Assembly (NCBI GenBank): GCA_002394365.1
Contig: DGTQ01000007.1
Coordinates: 62,001-126,000, forward strand
Direction of reading: 5' to 3'
Origin: Prevotellaceae bacterium UBA4332
GTDB lineage: Bacteria; Bacteroidota; Bacteroidia; Bacteroidales; Bacteroidaceae
DNA length: 64,000 bases
Shown here: piece after piece, positions 32,525 through 39,232 of the stretch
How positions within the stretch are numbered: the first letter of the stretch is position 1
Layout: each line of letters opens with the position of its first letter
Program-made: the position numbers and the translations under genes
The notes under the pieces: model-generated
The model's input: only the letters and a program-made list of their open reading frames with translations
Databases searched by the model: none
What the model was told of the DNA's origin: nothing

Positions 32525-34223
32525 CCTCCATCAATCCCTCACAGAGAGTGACTTCCAATCTATCAGAGATTTAATCATTAAGGACATTGAGGCTCATGCC
32601 GAATGGCGTGAGGAGGTGAGTCGTGGCAAGATGTTCGGGTTCATGATAGTAGAACCCACCTCATCCCTCCCAAAGGGAGGGGGGAAGTCTCTCATTTTGG
32701 ATTTCTGCCCCTCGGGAGACGAGGGGACTGGAGGGGAGTATAGAGAGGATATTCTTCAATCTTTGAACGACGACAATCTTCCGCTCCAACTTGTTGGCTT
32801 GCCAGAGCAAGAATCTTCAATCTTCAATCTTCAATATATCAAGGCCTACTCAGGACAGATACTGGGGCGAAGCGACTGGGAGGGTTATGTGCCTGCCATA
32901 TTCGACTATCTGCAACCAGACGGATATTTCAAGACCCACGAGGCTGAGATAACAGCTCTGAACCACAGGATAAAGGAGGCAGAGGCTCTTCTGCCCAAGG
33001 GCAAGCGCACCAAGGAGGTGGAGGCGATGAAGCAGGAGCGCAAGGAGCGCTCGCAGGCTTTGCAACGCTGGCTATTCTCGCAGTTTGTCATCACGCCTCC
33101 CCCTACCCCGCAGGAAGATAACAATACGGATGGCGAGGCTTCTGTGCTTAAAGTCTTTACCGACTATGCCCAACGAACAGGCTCCAGACAGACTGTGCCA
33201 CCTGGCGGAACTGGCGAATGTTGCGCGCCCAAACTGCTTAATTATGCCAACCAGCATGGTTTGAAAGTCAAAGCGATAGCCGAGTTTTGGTATGGCGACT
33301 CGCCCAAGGGCATCATACGGCATCACGGACAGTTCTATGAACCCTGTCAGGCTAAGTGTATACCTATACTTTGGTATATGATGCCCAAGGACTGCAAGGT
33401 ATATCCCTTTATGCGCAACACCCCAGAAGGCGAGATAAGAATACTGTGGCAGGACCAGTGGTTTGTGGCAATCGACAAGCCAGCAGGGCTGCTCTCCGTA
33501 CCAGGCAAGCGCAATCTGCCTAATGCGCAGGAGAGGCTTAAAAGTTCACAGTTCACAATTCACAGTTCACAGTTAAGAGGTAGCAATCCAAAATTTCAAT
33601 CTTCAATCTTCAATCTTAGCTTCGCTGACCCTCTTGATACCTCCCAACAGTCTGAGCCTCTCCGCAGGAGCAACATCGGCTCAACTATTAAAGGTCGGTC
33701 TCAGCGAGCGTTCAATTCTCAATTCTTAAAAGCCGTCCATCGCCTCGACATGGACACCTCAGGCATACTGCTCTTTGCCAAGACGGAAGAGGCATTTGTC
33801 AAGATGCAAGGTCTGTTTGCCTTGCACGACGAAGTGAGTAAAGAATACGTAGCAATACTGTCTTCAAACACTACTCATAATTTTCAATCTTCAATTTTCA
33901 ATCTTCAATCTATCAACCTCCCTCTCTCCCCAGACTTTGAGAACCGTCCCATGCAAAAGGTGGACTATGAAGAGGGCAAGGAGGCTGTCACACGTTATGA
34001 ATTCATAGATCAGGACAGAGTAAGGCTTTTCCCACTCACAGGCAGAACCCACCAGCTTCGCATACATTGCGCCCACCCCGATGGTCTCAATCGCCCCATT
34101 CTTGGCGACCCTCTCTATGGAAACACCCCTGCCGACCGCATGTATCTGCACGCCACCCGTCTCTCCTTCACCCACCCATTCACGGGAGGAAGAATAGAAA
34201 TAACAAGCCCGACACCATTCTGA
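32514..34223 (+). CDS. RluA-family pseudouridine synthase with in-frame repeat insertions
   Basis: 569 residues from the ATG at 32514, which overlaps pdxY. A long N-terminal domain contains SGQILGRSDWEGYVPAIFDY near 118 and a coiled coil near 150-190. It precedes the catalytic domain: WFVAIDKPAGLLSVPGKR near 316-333, catalytic Asp in HRLDMDTSG near 411, and LTGRTHQLRIHCAHP near 508. It modifies uridines in rRNA or tRNA. Three stretches look foreign: about residues 48-105 (TSSLPKGGGKS...QESSIFNLQ), 343-405 (SSQFTIHSSQL...QSSIFNLSF...) and 450-465 (HNFQSSIFNLQS). They are encoded by the same CTTCAAT, GTTCACA and GGGAGG repeat words found between genes elsewhere. The second lies inside the catalytic domain, just before HRLD. 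Confidence 0.88.
   Translation: MNYNLHQSLTESDFQSIRDLIIKDIEAHAEWREEVSRGKMFGFMIVEPTSSLPKGGGKSLILDFCPSGDEGTGGEYREDILQSLNDDNLPLQLVGLPEQESSIFNLQYIKAYSGQILGRSDWEGYVPAIFDYLQPDGYFKTHEAEITALNHRIKEAEALLPKGKRTKEVEAMKQERKERSQALQRWLFSQFVITPPPTPQEDNNTDGEASVLKVFTDYAQRTGSRQTVPPGGTGECCAPKLLNYANQHGLKVKAIAEFWYGDSPKGIIRHHGQFYEPCQAKCIPILWYMMPKDCKVYPFMRNTPEGEIRILWQDQWFVAIDKPAGLLSVPGKRNLPNAQERLKSSQFTIHSSQLRGSNPKFQSSIFNLSFADPLDTSQQSEPLRRSNIGSTIKGRSQRAFNSQFLKAVHRLDMDTSGILLFAKTEEAFVKMQGLFALHDEVSKEYVAILSSNTTHNFQSSIFNLQSINLPLSPDFENRPMQKVDYEEGKEAVTRYEFIDQDRVRLFPLTGRTHQLRIHCAHPDGLNRPILGDPLYGNTPADRMYLHATRLSFTHPFTGGRIEITSPTPF
33539..33735 (+). repeat. Short-word repeats inside the rluA-family gene
   Basis: GTTCACA/ATTCACA words (33543-33574) and ATCTTCA words (33596-33618), with a second ATTCTCAATTCTTA run near 33713-33730. 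Another tract at 33868-33918 repeats TTTTCAATCTTCAA. All keep the frame open. Confidence 0.8.
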
Positions 34224-34225
34224 TA

Positions 34226-34579
34226 ATGAAACATTACCCTCTTTCCATCATAACAAGCGTGCTGATATGGATATTATGCCTGATACCCATACCAGAGACA
34301 CAGCTAAACGAAATATCATTCATAGACAAGTGGACACACTTCCTGATGTATGGTGTGTTCTGTTTCGTGCTGTTGTTGGAGAACAGCCGCAATGCCAAGC
34401 CGGCAAACTTTATCGTCATCCTGACCCTGCCAATAATGCAAGGCATATTGGTGGAGTTGGCGCAGGCATACCTCACAACCTGCCGTTCTGGCGATTGGTT
34501 TGATGCCCTGTGTAACACCCTTGGCGTCTTAGTAGGACTGATTGTCTATTCTATATGGAACAGAAATCTCCCCCTCTAA
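34226..34579 (+). CDS. VanZ-family membrane protein
   Basis: 117 residues from the ATG at 34226, two bases after the rluA-family stop; a longer frame from 34067 overlaps that gene and is discarded. There are four hydrophobic segments (about residues 6-22, 38-56, 64-80 and 92-110). The VanZ-like signature is FIDKWTHFLMYGVFCFVLL near 33-51, with ELAQAY and RSGDWFDALCNTLGVLVG near 78-104 giving the conserved acidic/Asp-Asn pattern. The family is linked to glycopeptide tolerance in some Gram-positive bacteria; here the function is unknown. Confidence 0.8.
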   Translation: MKHYPLSIITSVLIWILCLIPIPETQLNEISFIDKWTHFLMYGVFCFVLLLENSRNAKPANFIVILTLPIMQGILVELAQAYLTTCRSGDWFDALCNTLGVLVGLIVYSIWNRNLPL

Positions 34580-34585
34580 CTCCTT

Positions 34586-34843
34586 CTAACTCCTTCTCAA
34601 TAATGCTACGTAAGTCAGCAGCGCCACGTTCATAAGCAACGCATAGATTATGGCAGGTATTGCCATTCTTCCATCGTTGAAAACAAACGGATTGGAGGCT
34701 ATCGCTATGGCTTGCGCAGCATTCTGCATGCCCACTTCTATGACTATGGTGCGGCGTTCCTGCTCCCTGAGCCTTGTGACCGTAGCCATTAGCCACGCTG
34801 TGGCGAGCGATGCCATAAGCATAAGTGTTATGGATATGCCCAA
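34586..34843 (-). pseudogene. C-terminal remnant of a bile acid:Na+ symporter-like (BASS) transporter
   Basis: 85 codons only, from an internal ATG. Two hydrophobic segments surround RRTIVIEVGMQNAAQAIAIA, which resembles the conserved transmembrane segment near the end of BASS-family transporters (usually ~320 residues with ten segments). Upstream the frame stays open without an ATG for about 70 bases and then meets stops, so the front two thirds are missing. It ends 6 bases from the convergent vanZ stop. The 5' loss abuts the repeat zone at 34.9-35.9 kb. It could instead be a small two-segment membrane protein. Confidence 0.5.
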
Positions 34844-35003
34844 AAAGTCGAGCGAAAAGCCAAAATTATTTGAGCTTTTTCGAGACGTAGTAACTTCCTT
34901 AACGCGGAAAATGTTTTATTAACTTTTTTCGTGCCATCTGCGGTTATTGTGCTTTCATCTTTGCCATACGCTTTTGTTTTAGTTTAGTTATTTTGCCCCT
35001 TTT

Positions 35004-35284
35004 GTCTCAAAAGTCTCAAAAGTCTCAAAAGTCACATTTGATTTTTCGGAGGTTGGTGCAAAGGTAATAGGTCTTAACAAAAAAAAAACTTTTAACGAAA
35101 AACCCATATTTTTGTACTTTGTTTAGTTTTGTTGAATGGGGCAACAAGAAACTTTTCTTTGGAATATAAAGATATTTATATATAAATATATTTATATTCT
35201 TTCTTTTAAAAATATAGAAATAAAGGGAAGCAAAAAAAACGCTCGATTGAGACTTTTGAGACTTTTGAGACTTTTGAGACTTTT
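35004..35284. repeat. Inverted tandem-array element, locus 3 (9-bp units)
   Basis: Three GTCTCAAAA units (35004-35030, plus GTC) face four GAGACTTTT units (35249-35284). The arrays are perfectly complementary over 30 bp and enclose about 215 bases with a perfect 18-bp A/T palindrome at 35172-35189 and a minus-strand TACCTTTG box near 35063-35056. Farther on, at about 35498-35516, one copy of a GCAGAA-n7-TTCTGC hairpin resembles the 21-bp units of locus 1. The region 34850-35936 contains no supportable intact gene. Confidence 0.85.
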
Positions 35285-35583
35285 GAGACCATGCCAAATG
35301 TTAAATTTGCTCGGAGCAACATTGGATTTTTCCGCAAAAAATCAGCAAAAGTAAAATTTCTTTATATTCTTAACACGTTGATTTGTAGTGTGTTAAGACT
35401 AAGCAAGTGTTAACGTATGCAGAGGTACTGCTTCCACGTTCAGAGCCAGTATTTTCGGGGGATAGAAGCAATGGAAGGGCAGGCAGAACCAGTGCTTCTG
35501 CAAACGGCTCTCCCAAGTGTTAAAAACGGGCAGACTATTGCATGTCTTAAGTTAAAGCAGTAATTTTGCAACAGGGAAATGTA

Positions 35584-35758
35584 AGGAACTCCGAGCTTAT
35601 CAATAGTCTTTACACCCCTCTCGGTCTCCCCGTTTTCGGGGAGCAGAAACGCCTGTAATCGGACGCACCACAGGTGCTACGCTTGCAGGGCAAGTTCCGC
35701 TATGCGTCTGAGCAACTACTGGAGCGCAAGAGCACCTACTGGAGCGCAAGAACTTGAC
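35584..35758. repeat. Dispersed repeat cluster, copy B
   Basis: It shares CCGAGCT, GTCTTTACACCCCTCTCGGT, CGGGGAGCAGAAACGCCTG and GGAGCGCAAGAACTTG with copy A at 15.4 kb. Inside, ACTACTGGAGCGCAAGA / CCTACTGGAGCGCAAGA is repeated in tandem (about 35713-35752). Confidence 0.75.
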
Positions 35759-35864
35759 TCTTAAAGAGAGGCATTGTTACGACTTATTTTTAGAAGTACA
35801 AAAGATACCGCTCGTAATTTCATACACTAATTCCACCATTTCATACAAGATAGTGGGATTTTCT

Positions 35865-35895
35865 TTTGTACCTGGCAAATGGCTTCGTAACTTTG
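35865..35895 (+). promoter_or_regulatory. Promoter of the broken secreted gene
   Basis: TTTG (35865-35868), 19 bases, TAACTTTG (35888-35895), 42 bases before the ATG. The promoter is intact although the gene is not. Confidence 0.75.
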
Positions 35896-35936
35896 CCTAC
35901 GGAAATAGAACAGTAACCAATTAAAATTACAGAACT

Positions 35937-36354
35937 ATGAAGAAGTTTAGCTTTCGCAATGATGCTTGCGTCAATTAGTGCCAATGCACAGTTTACAATT
36001 TATCAACCTGCTGATGTTCCGCATGAGTCTTACACTCCAAGTGATGGATATGGTGTTCCTTTTACCATATATGAGCCGATTGATATGGAAGGAGGCTACA
36101 GACAATCTGCCAAGCCACGTATGCAACAAGTGACCTTGACGGGGTATTACAAAAATTCATATGGATGACACAGCACTCCGATAAGAGTAGGGGTGAAGGG
36201 CGAAAGAATGATACTGCTGAGCGCAAAGGTGAGTGGCTGTTGGATGAACCGCGTCTCAAATGCTGGCGAAGTAGGTGGTTTCGACTCAGATGAAGTTTGT
36301 GATAATTTTACCTATAAAGCTTACAGCCCTATGATTGGCACAGTGTATTTCTAA
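35937..36354 (+). pseudogene. Small secreted protein gene, frameshifted and interrupted
   Basis: The reading starts MKKFSF; one extra C near 35955 breaks the frame. Removing it gives MKKFSFAMMLASISANAQFT, a clean signal peptide. The frame then runs to a TGA at 36166-36168 (after KNSYG) and continues openly for another 62 codons (STPIRVGVKGERMIL..., ending MIGTVYF) to a TAA at 36354. With both lesions repaired the protein would be about 138 residues. The mature part has two near-repeats, QFTIYQPADVPHESYTPSDG and PFTIYEPIDMEGGY. I do not recognise the family. Either one lesion could be a sequencing error, but two together suggest decay. Confidence 0.7.
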
Positions 36355-36398
36355 ATCAAAAAAAATAAGATTTTCTTTGTCATATAAAAAATAATTTT

Positions 36399-36652
36399 TA
36401 CTTTTGCACTGTCCTTCTGTAGGCTGAAAGCCCTTTGGGGAATCACTTATGGTGGGATATATACATACTAAAAGGCGTTTTCTTTACGCTTTGGTTTTGA
36501 CATTCTGAGAATCTCGCAAATTCATCTGTCCGTCAAAAGCAAAGCAACGGGAATGCCCCTTGTGGTGTACTATTAGTGAACATTATACATAATAATGTGT
36601 CATTATGATACATCGGCGTGGGGCTTTCAGTGTTGCTCGGTTGGACGGACAG
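36399..36652 (+). ncRNA. Structured RNA 1 (candidate), with its promoter
   Basis: The -7 box TACTTTTG (36399-36406) is followed by a ~244-nt segment whose ends pair. CTGTCC (36409-36414) pairs with GGACAG (36647-36652), and CTGAAAGCCC (36424-36433) with GGGCTTTCAG (36621-36630). Inside are the hairpin GCGT-TTTCTTT-ACGC and a long stem GCTTTGgTTTTGAC / GTCAAAAgCAAAGC (13 of 14 pairs). The closed rod shape and the absence of a convincing reading frame point to a noncoding RNA. It is not SRP RNA, RNase P RNA or tmRNA by motif. The Bacteroidales-1 RNA family or a 6S-like RNA is possible; I cannot test this. Confidence 0.6.
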
Positions 36653-36674
36653 GGCAATGTGAGAGCCTCAACAC

Positions 36675-36953
36675 GTGGACCGAGCAAAGGAGATAGACCG
36701 CCTTGAATTAAGCGATTGGAAGTATCGCGCCTTACATGCTACCCTGCCAGCCAACAACACCAATGTGATATGGCTGGAGCGCAATGTATGGACAGGCAAT
36801 AACGACGGCATCCGCCAGTGTCAGCAGTTCGTCGTCAACTTCGAGGATTCCATTCGTCGCCGGCATCAGATGGAACAGGAAGCAATAATGCGTGACAGTG
36901 TTGGACGGCTGATGATACAACAATCGAAAGAGATTAGGAAGAAGATGAATTAG
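36675..36953 (+). CDS. Possible small protein of unknown function
   Basis: A 92-residue frame opening with GTG 22 bases after structured RNA 1. The composition is that of a real soluble protein: LPANNTNVIWLERNVWTGNN in the middle and an Arg/Glu-rich C-terminal helix (SIRRRHQMEQEAIMRD...). No signal peptide, membrane segment or known motif. No ATG start and no visible ribosome site, so it could be a fragment, or read through from the RNA transcript. It ends 27 bases from the convergent Abi gene. Confidence 0.35.
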   Translation: MDRAKEIDRLELSDWKYRALHATLPANNTNVIWLERNVWTGNNDGIRQCQQFVVNFEDSIRRRHQMEQEAIMRDSVGRLMIQQSKEIRKKMN

Positions 36954-36980
36954 CCAGTATTTCTTACTGTCCTATTGACT

Positions 36981-37877
36981 CTATATCTGCCAAAGGGGTT
37001 CCAGTCGCCAATTAGACGGGAACCCCATCATGGCATGATCTATTGACGGATTGCGAAGCAACAGCATTTTTAGATCACCAACGAAGGTGTTTTTTGTATC
37101 AACGGCATTCAACCAATAGGCAATACAGCAAAGTTGAGCATATAGCGACTCTTCCCTGAATGTGAAGTTGGTAATCCAATTGTTAGGCATTATTTGCTGT
37201 GTCGCTGGCTTTAAAGGATATGCTCGATTCCATACTCTCGCATGGTGGGCACAATGATTTCGTAGCGATGTCAGGCTCTCCAGCCAACTGGAAAGGAACT
37301 TGTGGTGATTCAGGCCAAACTCGTGTGCGACATTGTGTTTCAGTTGCGAATCATTGAAGTTGTTGAAGAGTTTTGAGAGTTCACCCAACGAAATCACCTC
37401 TAATGTCTTCCAAACAGGCGGTAGGTCTGGATCAGAGTATTTGTGGAAGTGTTCACGGATATACCGCTCCTTAGAACGCCCCACCTCTTTCTTAATAGTT
37501 TCGAGGTTAGTTTGGAAAAGTCTTTGGTTTACTGCTTTTGATGCATCCATAAACCAGAACGGGCCACATGAGGGGGCAAAGTGCTTGATGACCTTAGACC
37601 TGACAGCCACCTCAATAGTCTGAATAGCCTTGAAGAGCAAAGCCTTCAAGTCCTTGTCGAAAAAGTAACAAGTTAACACTTCTTCAAAATGACTGTTGGG
37701 TAGGAACTGATGAGTATGATGATCAGCTTCCAAATGATACCAGTAGTCAGCCAGTCGGAAGTAACTGATAGCATCAAGAGCCTGTTCTGCCTTATTGGTA
37801 TCAGCAATCATCAGACCTCTGCCTTGCAATGTCTGAATCTGCTGTGCCAGCGTCATTGCTTGTTTGGTATATCTCAT
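36981..37877 (-). CDS. Abi_2 family (AbiD/AbiF-type) abortive infection protein, HEPN
   Basis: 298 residues from the ATG at 37877; TTG at 37889 is the other candidate. The protein is mostly helical. The N-terminal Abi_2 pattern is LDAISYFRLADYWYHLE near residues 33-49, FDKDLKALLFKAIQTIEVAVRS near 73-94 and SLGELSKLFNNF near 162-173. The HEPN RNase motif R-x4-H is RNHCAH near 205-211, followed by HARVWNR. Abi_2 proteins stop phage growth by halting the host, probably through RNA cleavage. The gene faces away from the Hsp70-HerA operon. A promoter, a small hairpin RNA and a U-run lie immediately ahead of it. I recall an abiF RNA motif beside related genes. Confidence 0.88.
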   Translation of the reverse strand: MRYTKQAMTLAQQIQTLQGRGLMIADTNKAEQALDAISYFRLADYWYHLEADHHTHQFLPNSHFEEVLTCYFFDKDLKALLFKAIQTIEVAVRSKVIKHFAPSCGPFWFMDASKAVNQRLFQTNLETIKKEVGRSKERYIREHFHKYSDPDLPPVWKTLEVISLGELSKLFNNFNDSQLKHNVAHEFGLNHHKFLSSWLESLTSLRNHCAHHARVWNRAYPLKPATQQIMPNNWITNFTFREESLYAQLCCIAYWLNAVDTKNTFVGDLKMLLLRNPSIDHAMMGFPSNWRLEPLWQI

Positions 37878-37888
37878 GCCTATATACA

Positions 37889-37952
37889 AAAAATGTCCCG
37901 CTGGGTACGCTGTTCTTATGGGAAGCGGGCGGGATTTGTCGGTGCAAAGATA
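37889..37952 (-). ncRNA. Small hairpin RNA ahead of the Abi gene (abiF RNA-like candidate)
   Basis: On the minus strand TATCTTTG (37952-37945) starts a ~50-nt segment. Its outer stem is TCCCGC/GCGGGA (37934-37929 with 37901-37896) and its inner stem CGCT/AGCG; then comes ACATTTTTTG just before the Abi coding start. The layout promoter, short RNA, weak terminator, HEPN toxin is that of RNA-antitoxin systems. Its match to the abiF RNA consensus has not been tested. Confidence 0.55.
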
Positions 37953-38026
37953 GGCATTTTTATTTTATCTTCCAAGTTTTTTTTGCAATTTTTTGTCTTT
38001 TGAGTTTAAATTTCGAAAATTCTACG

Positions 38027-38370
38027 TACCTTTGCACCAGTATCTGCCTGATGAGACTATGAGGCACACTGAGGCGTGCGGGGTCGAGGGGCGGAGCACT
38101 ACATATTAGAAGGCGTTACTGACGCTTTGTTTTTGGCTATTTGAATGTAGGAAACTCAAATTACCGATCAAAAACGAATGCTGGGGTGACTGCCGCGGGG
38201 TGTATCATATACTCTCCGTAGTGTGCTGCGAAGGTACGAGTTACCTTCAAAAGCACACTTTACGGGTGTCTATATACTCCAACGTGGGTGGTTCTCTGTT
38301 GTTCTTTCGGTAAGGCATTTCCTACAGCCTAAATAGCGGAACAGACAGATGTAAGCACCCACGTTCTTCT
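38027..38370 (+). ncRNA. Structured RNA 2 / long leader of the Hsp70-HerA operon
   Basis: TACCTTTG (38027-38034) opens a ~330-nt noncoding segment. Its core is like structured RNA 1: GGCGTTACTGACGC hairpin, CTTTGTTTTTGGC opposite GATCAAAAACGAA, and a closing pair CACTAC (38098-38103) with GTAGTG (38218-38223). Further hairpins are GAAGGTA/TTACCTTC (38230-38248) and a 10-bp stem AACGTGGGTG/CACCCACGTT (about 38281-38290 with 38355-38364) followed by CTTCTTTTG. The last could end a free RNA or attenuate the operon whose first ATG is at 38435. Which of these it is cannot be told from sequence. Confidence 0.55.
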
Positions 38371-38434
38371 TTTGTGTGGCATACGTATTTAAAATCATCG
38401 GTTTTGGGTGCACCCGATTAAAAGTATTGAAGAA

Positions 38435-39232
38435 ATGGAGCAACCTAAGACATTGAAATCGCTGTTCGAATCTGAGAAGAATTCACTTGCTGAGCAATTA
38501 GACAAATTGATATTGCCACGAGATGCTAAGAAGGTGGAGAAGATAGTAGCTGACCACCTTAATTACCTGTTGGATGCGGCAGGCGAATATCGTCAGTCAC
38601 TCACGCAGTCGGAAGAATACATCCTTCAGTCAGCCATGAGCCTCTTGAATGCCCAACAGGCTATGATTGGGGCTTTGACACCGCAACTTGATTCCCCGCA
38701 GCATTCTGATGCAACATCTTCCACGAAACCTACTAATGGGGCCATCTCAAAGGATCAAGCACCATTGGTGGTAGGCGGCACTGTAGTTGGAGGTGCAGCA
38801 GGAGCTATCATCTTTAACACATGGGGCGCTCTGATTGGTGCTATTGCAGGAACAGCACTTGTACTTTATTATGCTGCTCAGAAGGATACCAAGCCTTCCA
38901 TCAGTCAAGAGGTGAAGAAACCTGCTTCCAAGCAACTTGACGTGGCAGCTTTCCTAAACATTGTGGGCAATATCTGCGAGAATGTTGACAGCATACTTGA
39001 CACCTATCGTGTGCAGGTGAATAGGATAAAGAACGTATATGAGCAGAAGGAGAAGCCGACACTGCAGAGTGAATATGGTACCCTTCTGGAGCAAATCAAC
39101 AACGTGTGGAATGCTTTCGAATCCAGTAAAGATGCTGTACCTGCAAAATTGCAGACGGCTATTGAGATGATGGCAGAGAGCCTTGAGAACTACGGACTGA
39201 AAATAGAGAACGGAAAAATCATGAATGAGTGA
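38435..39232 (+). CDS. Glycine-zipper membrane protein, first gene of the Hsp70-HerA operon
   Basis: 265 residues from the ATG at 38435; a GTG at 38408 would add nine. Residues 1-85 are helical and charged. Residues 109-148 (VVGGTVVGGAAGAIIFNTWG, then ALIGAIAGTALVLYYAA) form one or two membrane passes with a GxxxG-type glycine zipper, as in proteins that oligomerise or insert in membranes. Residues 165-265 are again helical. No enzyme motif. Its stop codon overlaps the next start (TGATG), so translation is coupled. It may be the membrane anchor or pore of a complex with the two ATPases that follow. Confidence 0.8.
   Translation: MEQPKTLKSLFESEKNSLAEQLDKLILPRDAKKVEKIVADHLNYLLDAAGEYRQSLTQSEEYILQSAMSLLNAQQAMIGALTPQLDSPQHSDATSSTKPTNGAISKDQAPLVVGGTVVGGAAGAIIFNTWGALIGAIAGTALVLYYAAQKDTKPSISQEVKKPASKQLDVAAFLNIVGNICENVDSILDTYRVQVNRIKNVYEQKEKPTLQSEYGTLLEQINNVWNAFESSKDAVPAKLQTAIEMMAESLENYGLKIENGKIMNE

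Noticed and set aside
35025..35297. Minus-strand 90-codon frame across locus 3
   Set aside because: Begins with the translated 9-bp array (QKSQKSQKSQ) and continues in A/T palindrome; not a gene.
36399..38370. SRP RNA, RNase P RNA or tmRNA as identity of the two structured RNAs
   Set aside because: The SRP GGAAGnAGC loop, the RNase P GAGGAAAGUCC motif and a tmRNA acceptor or tag frame are all absent.
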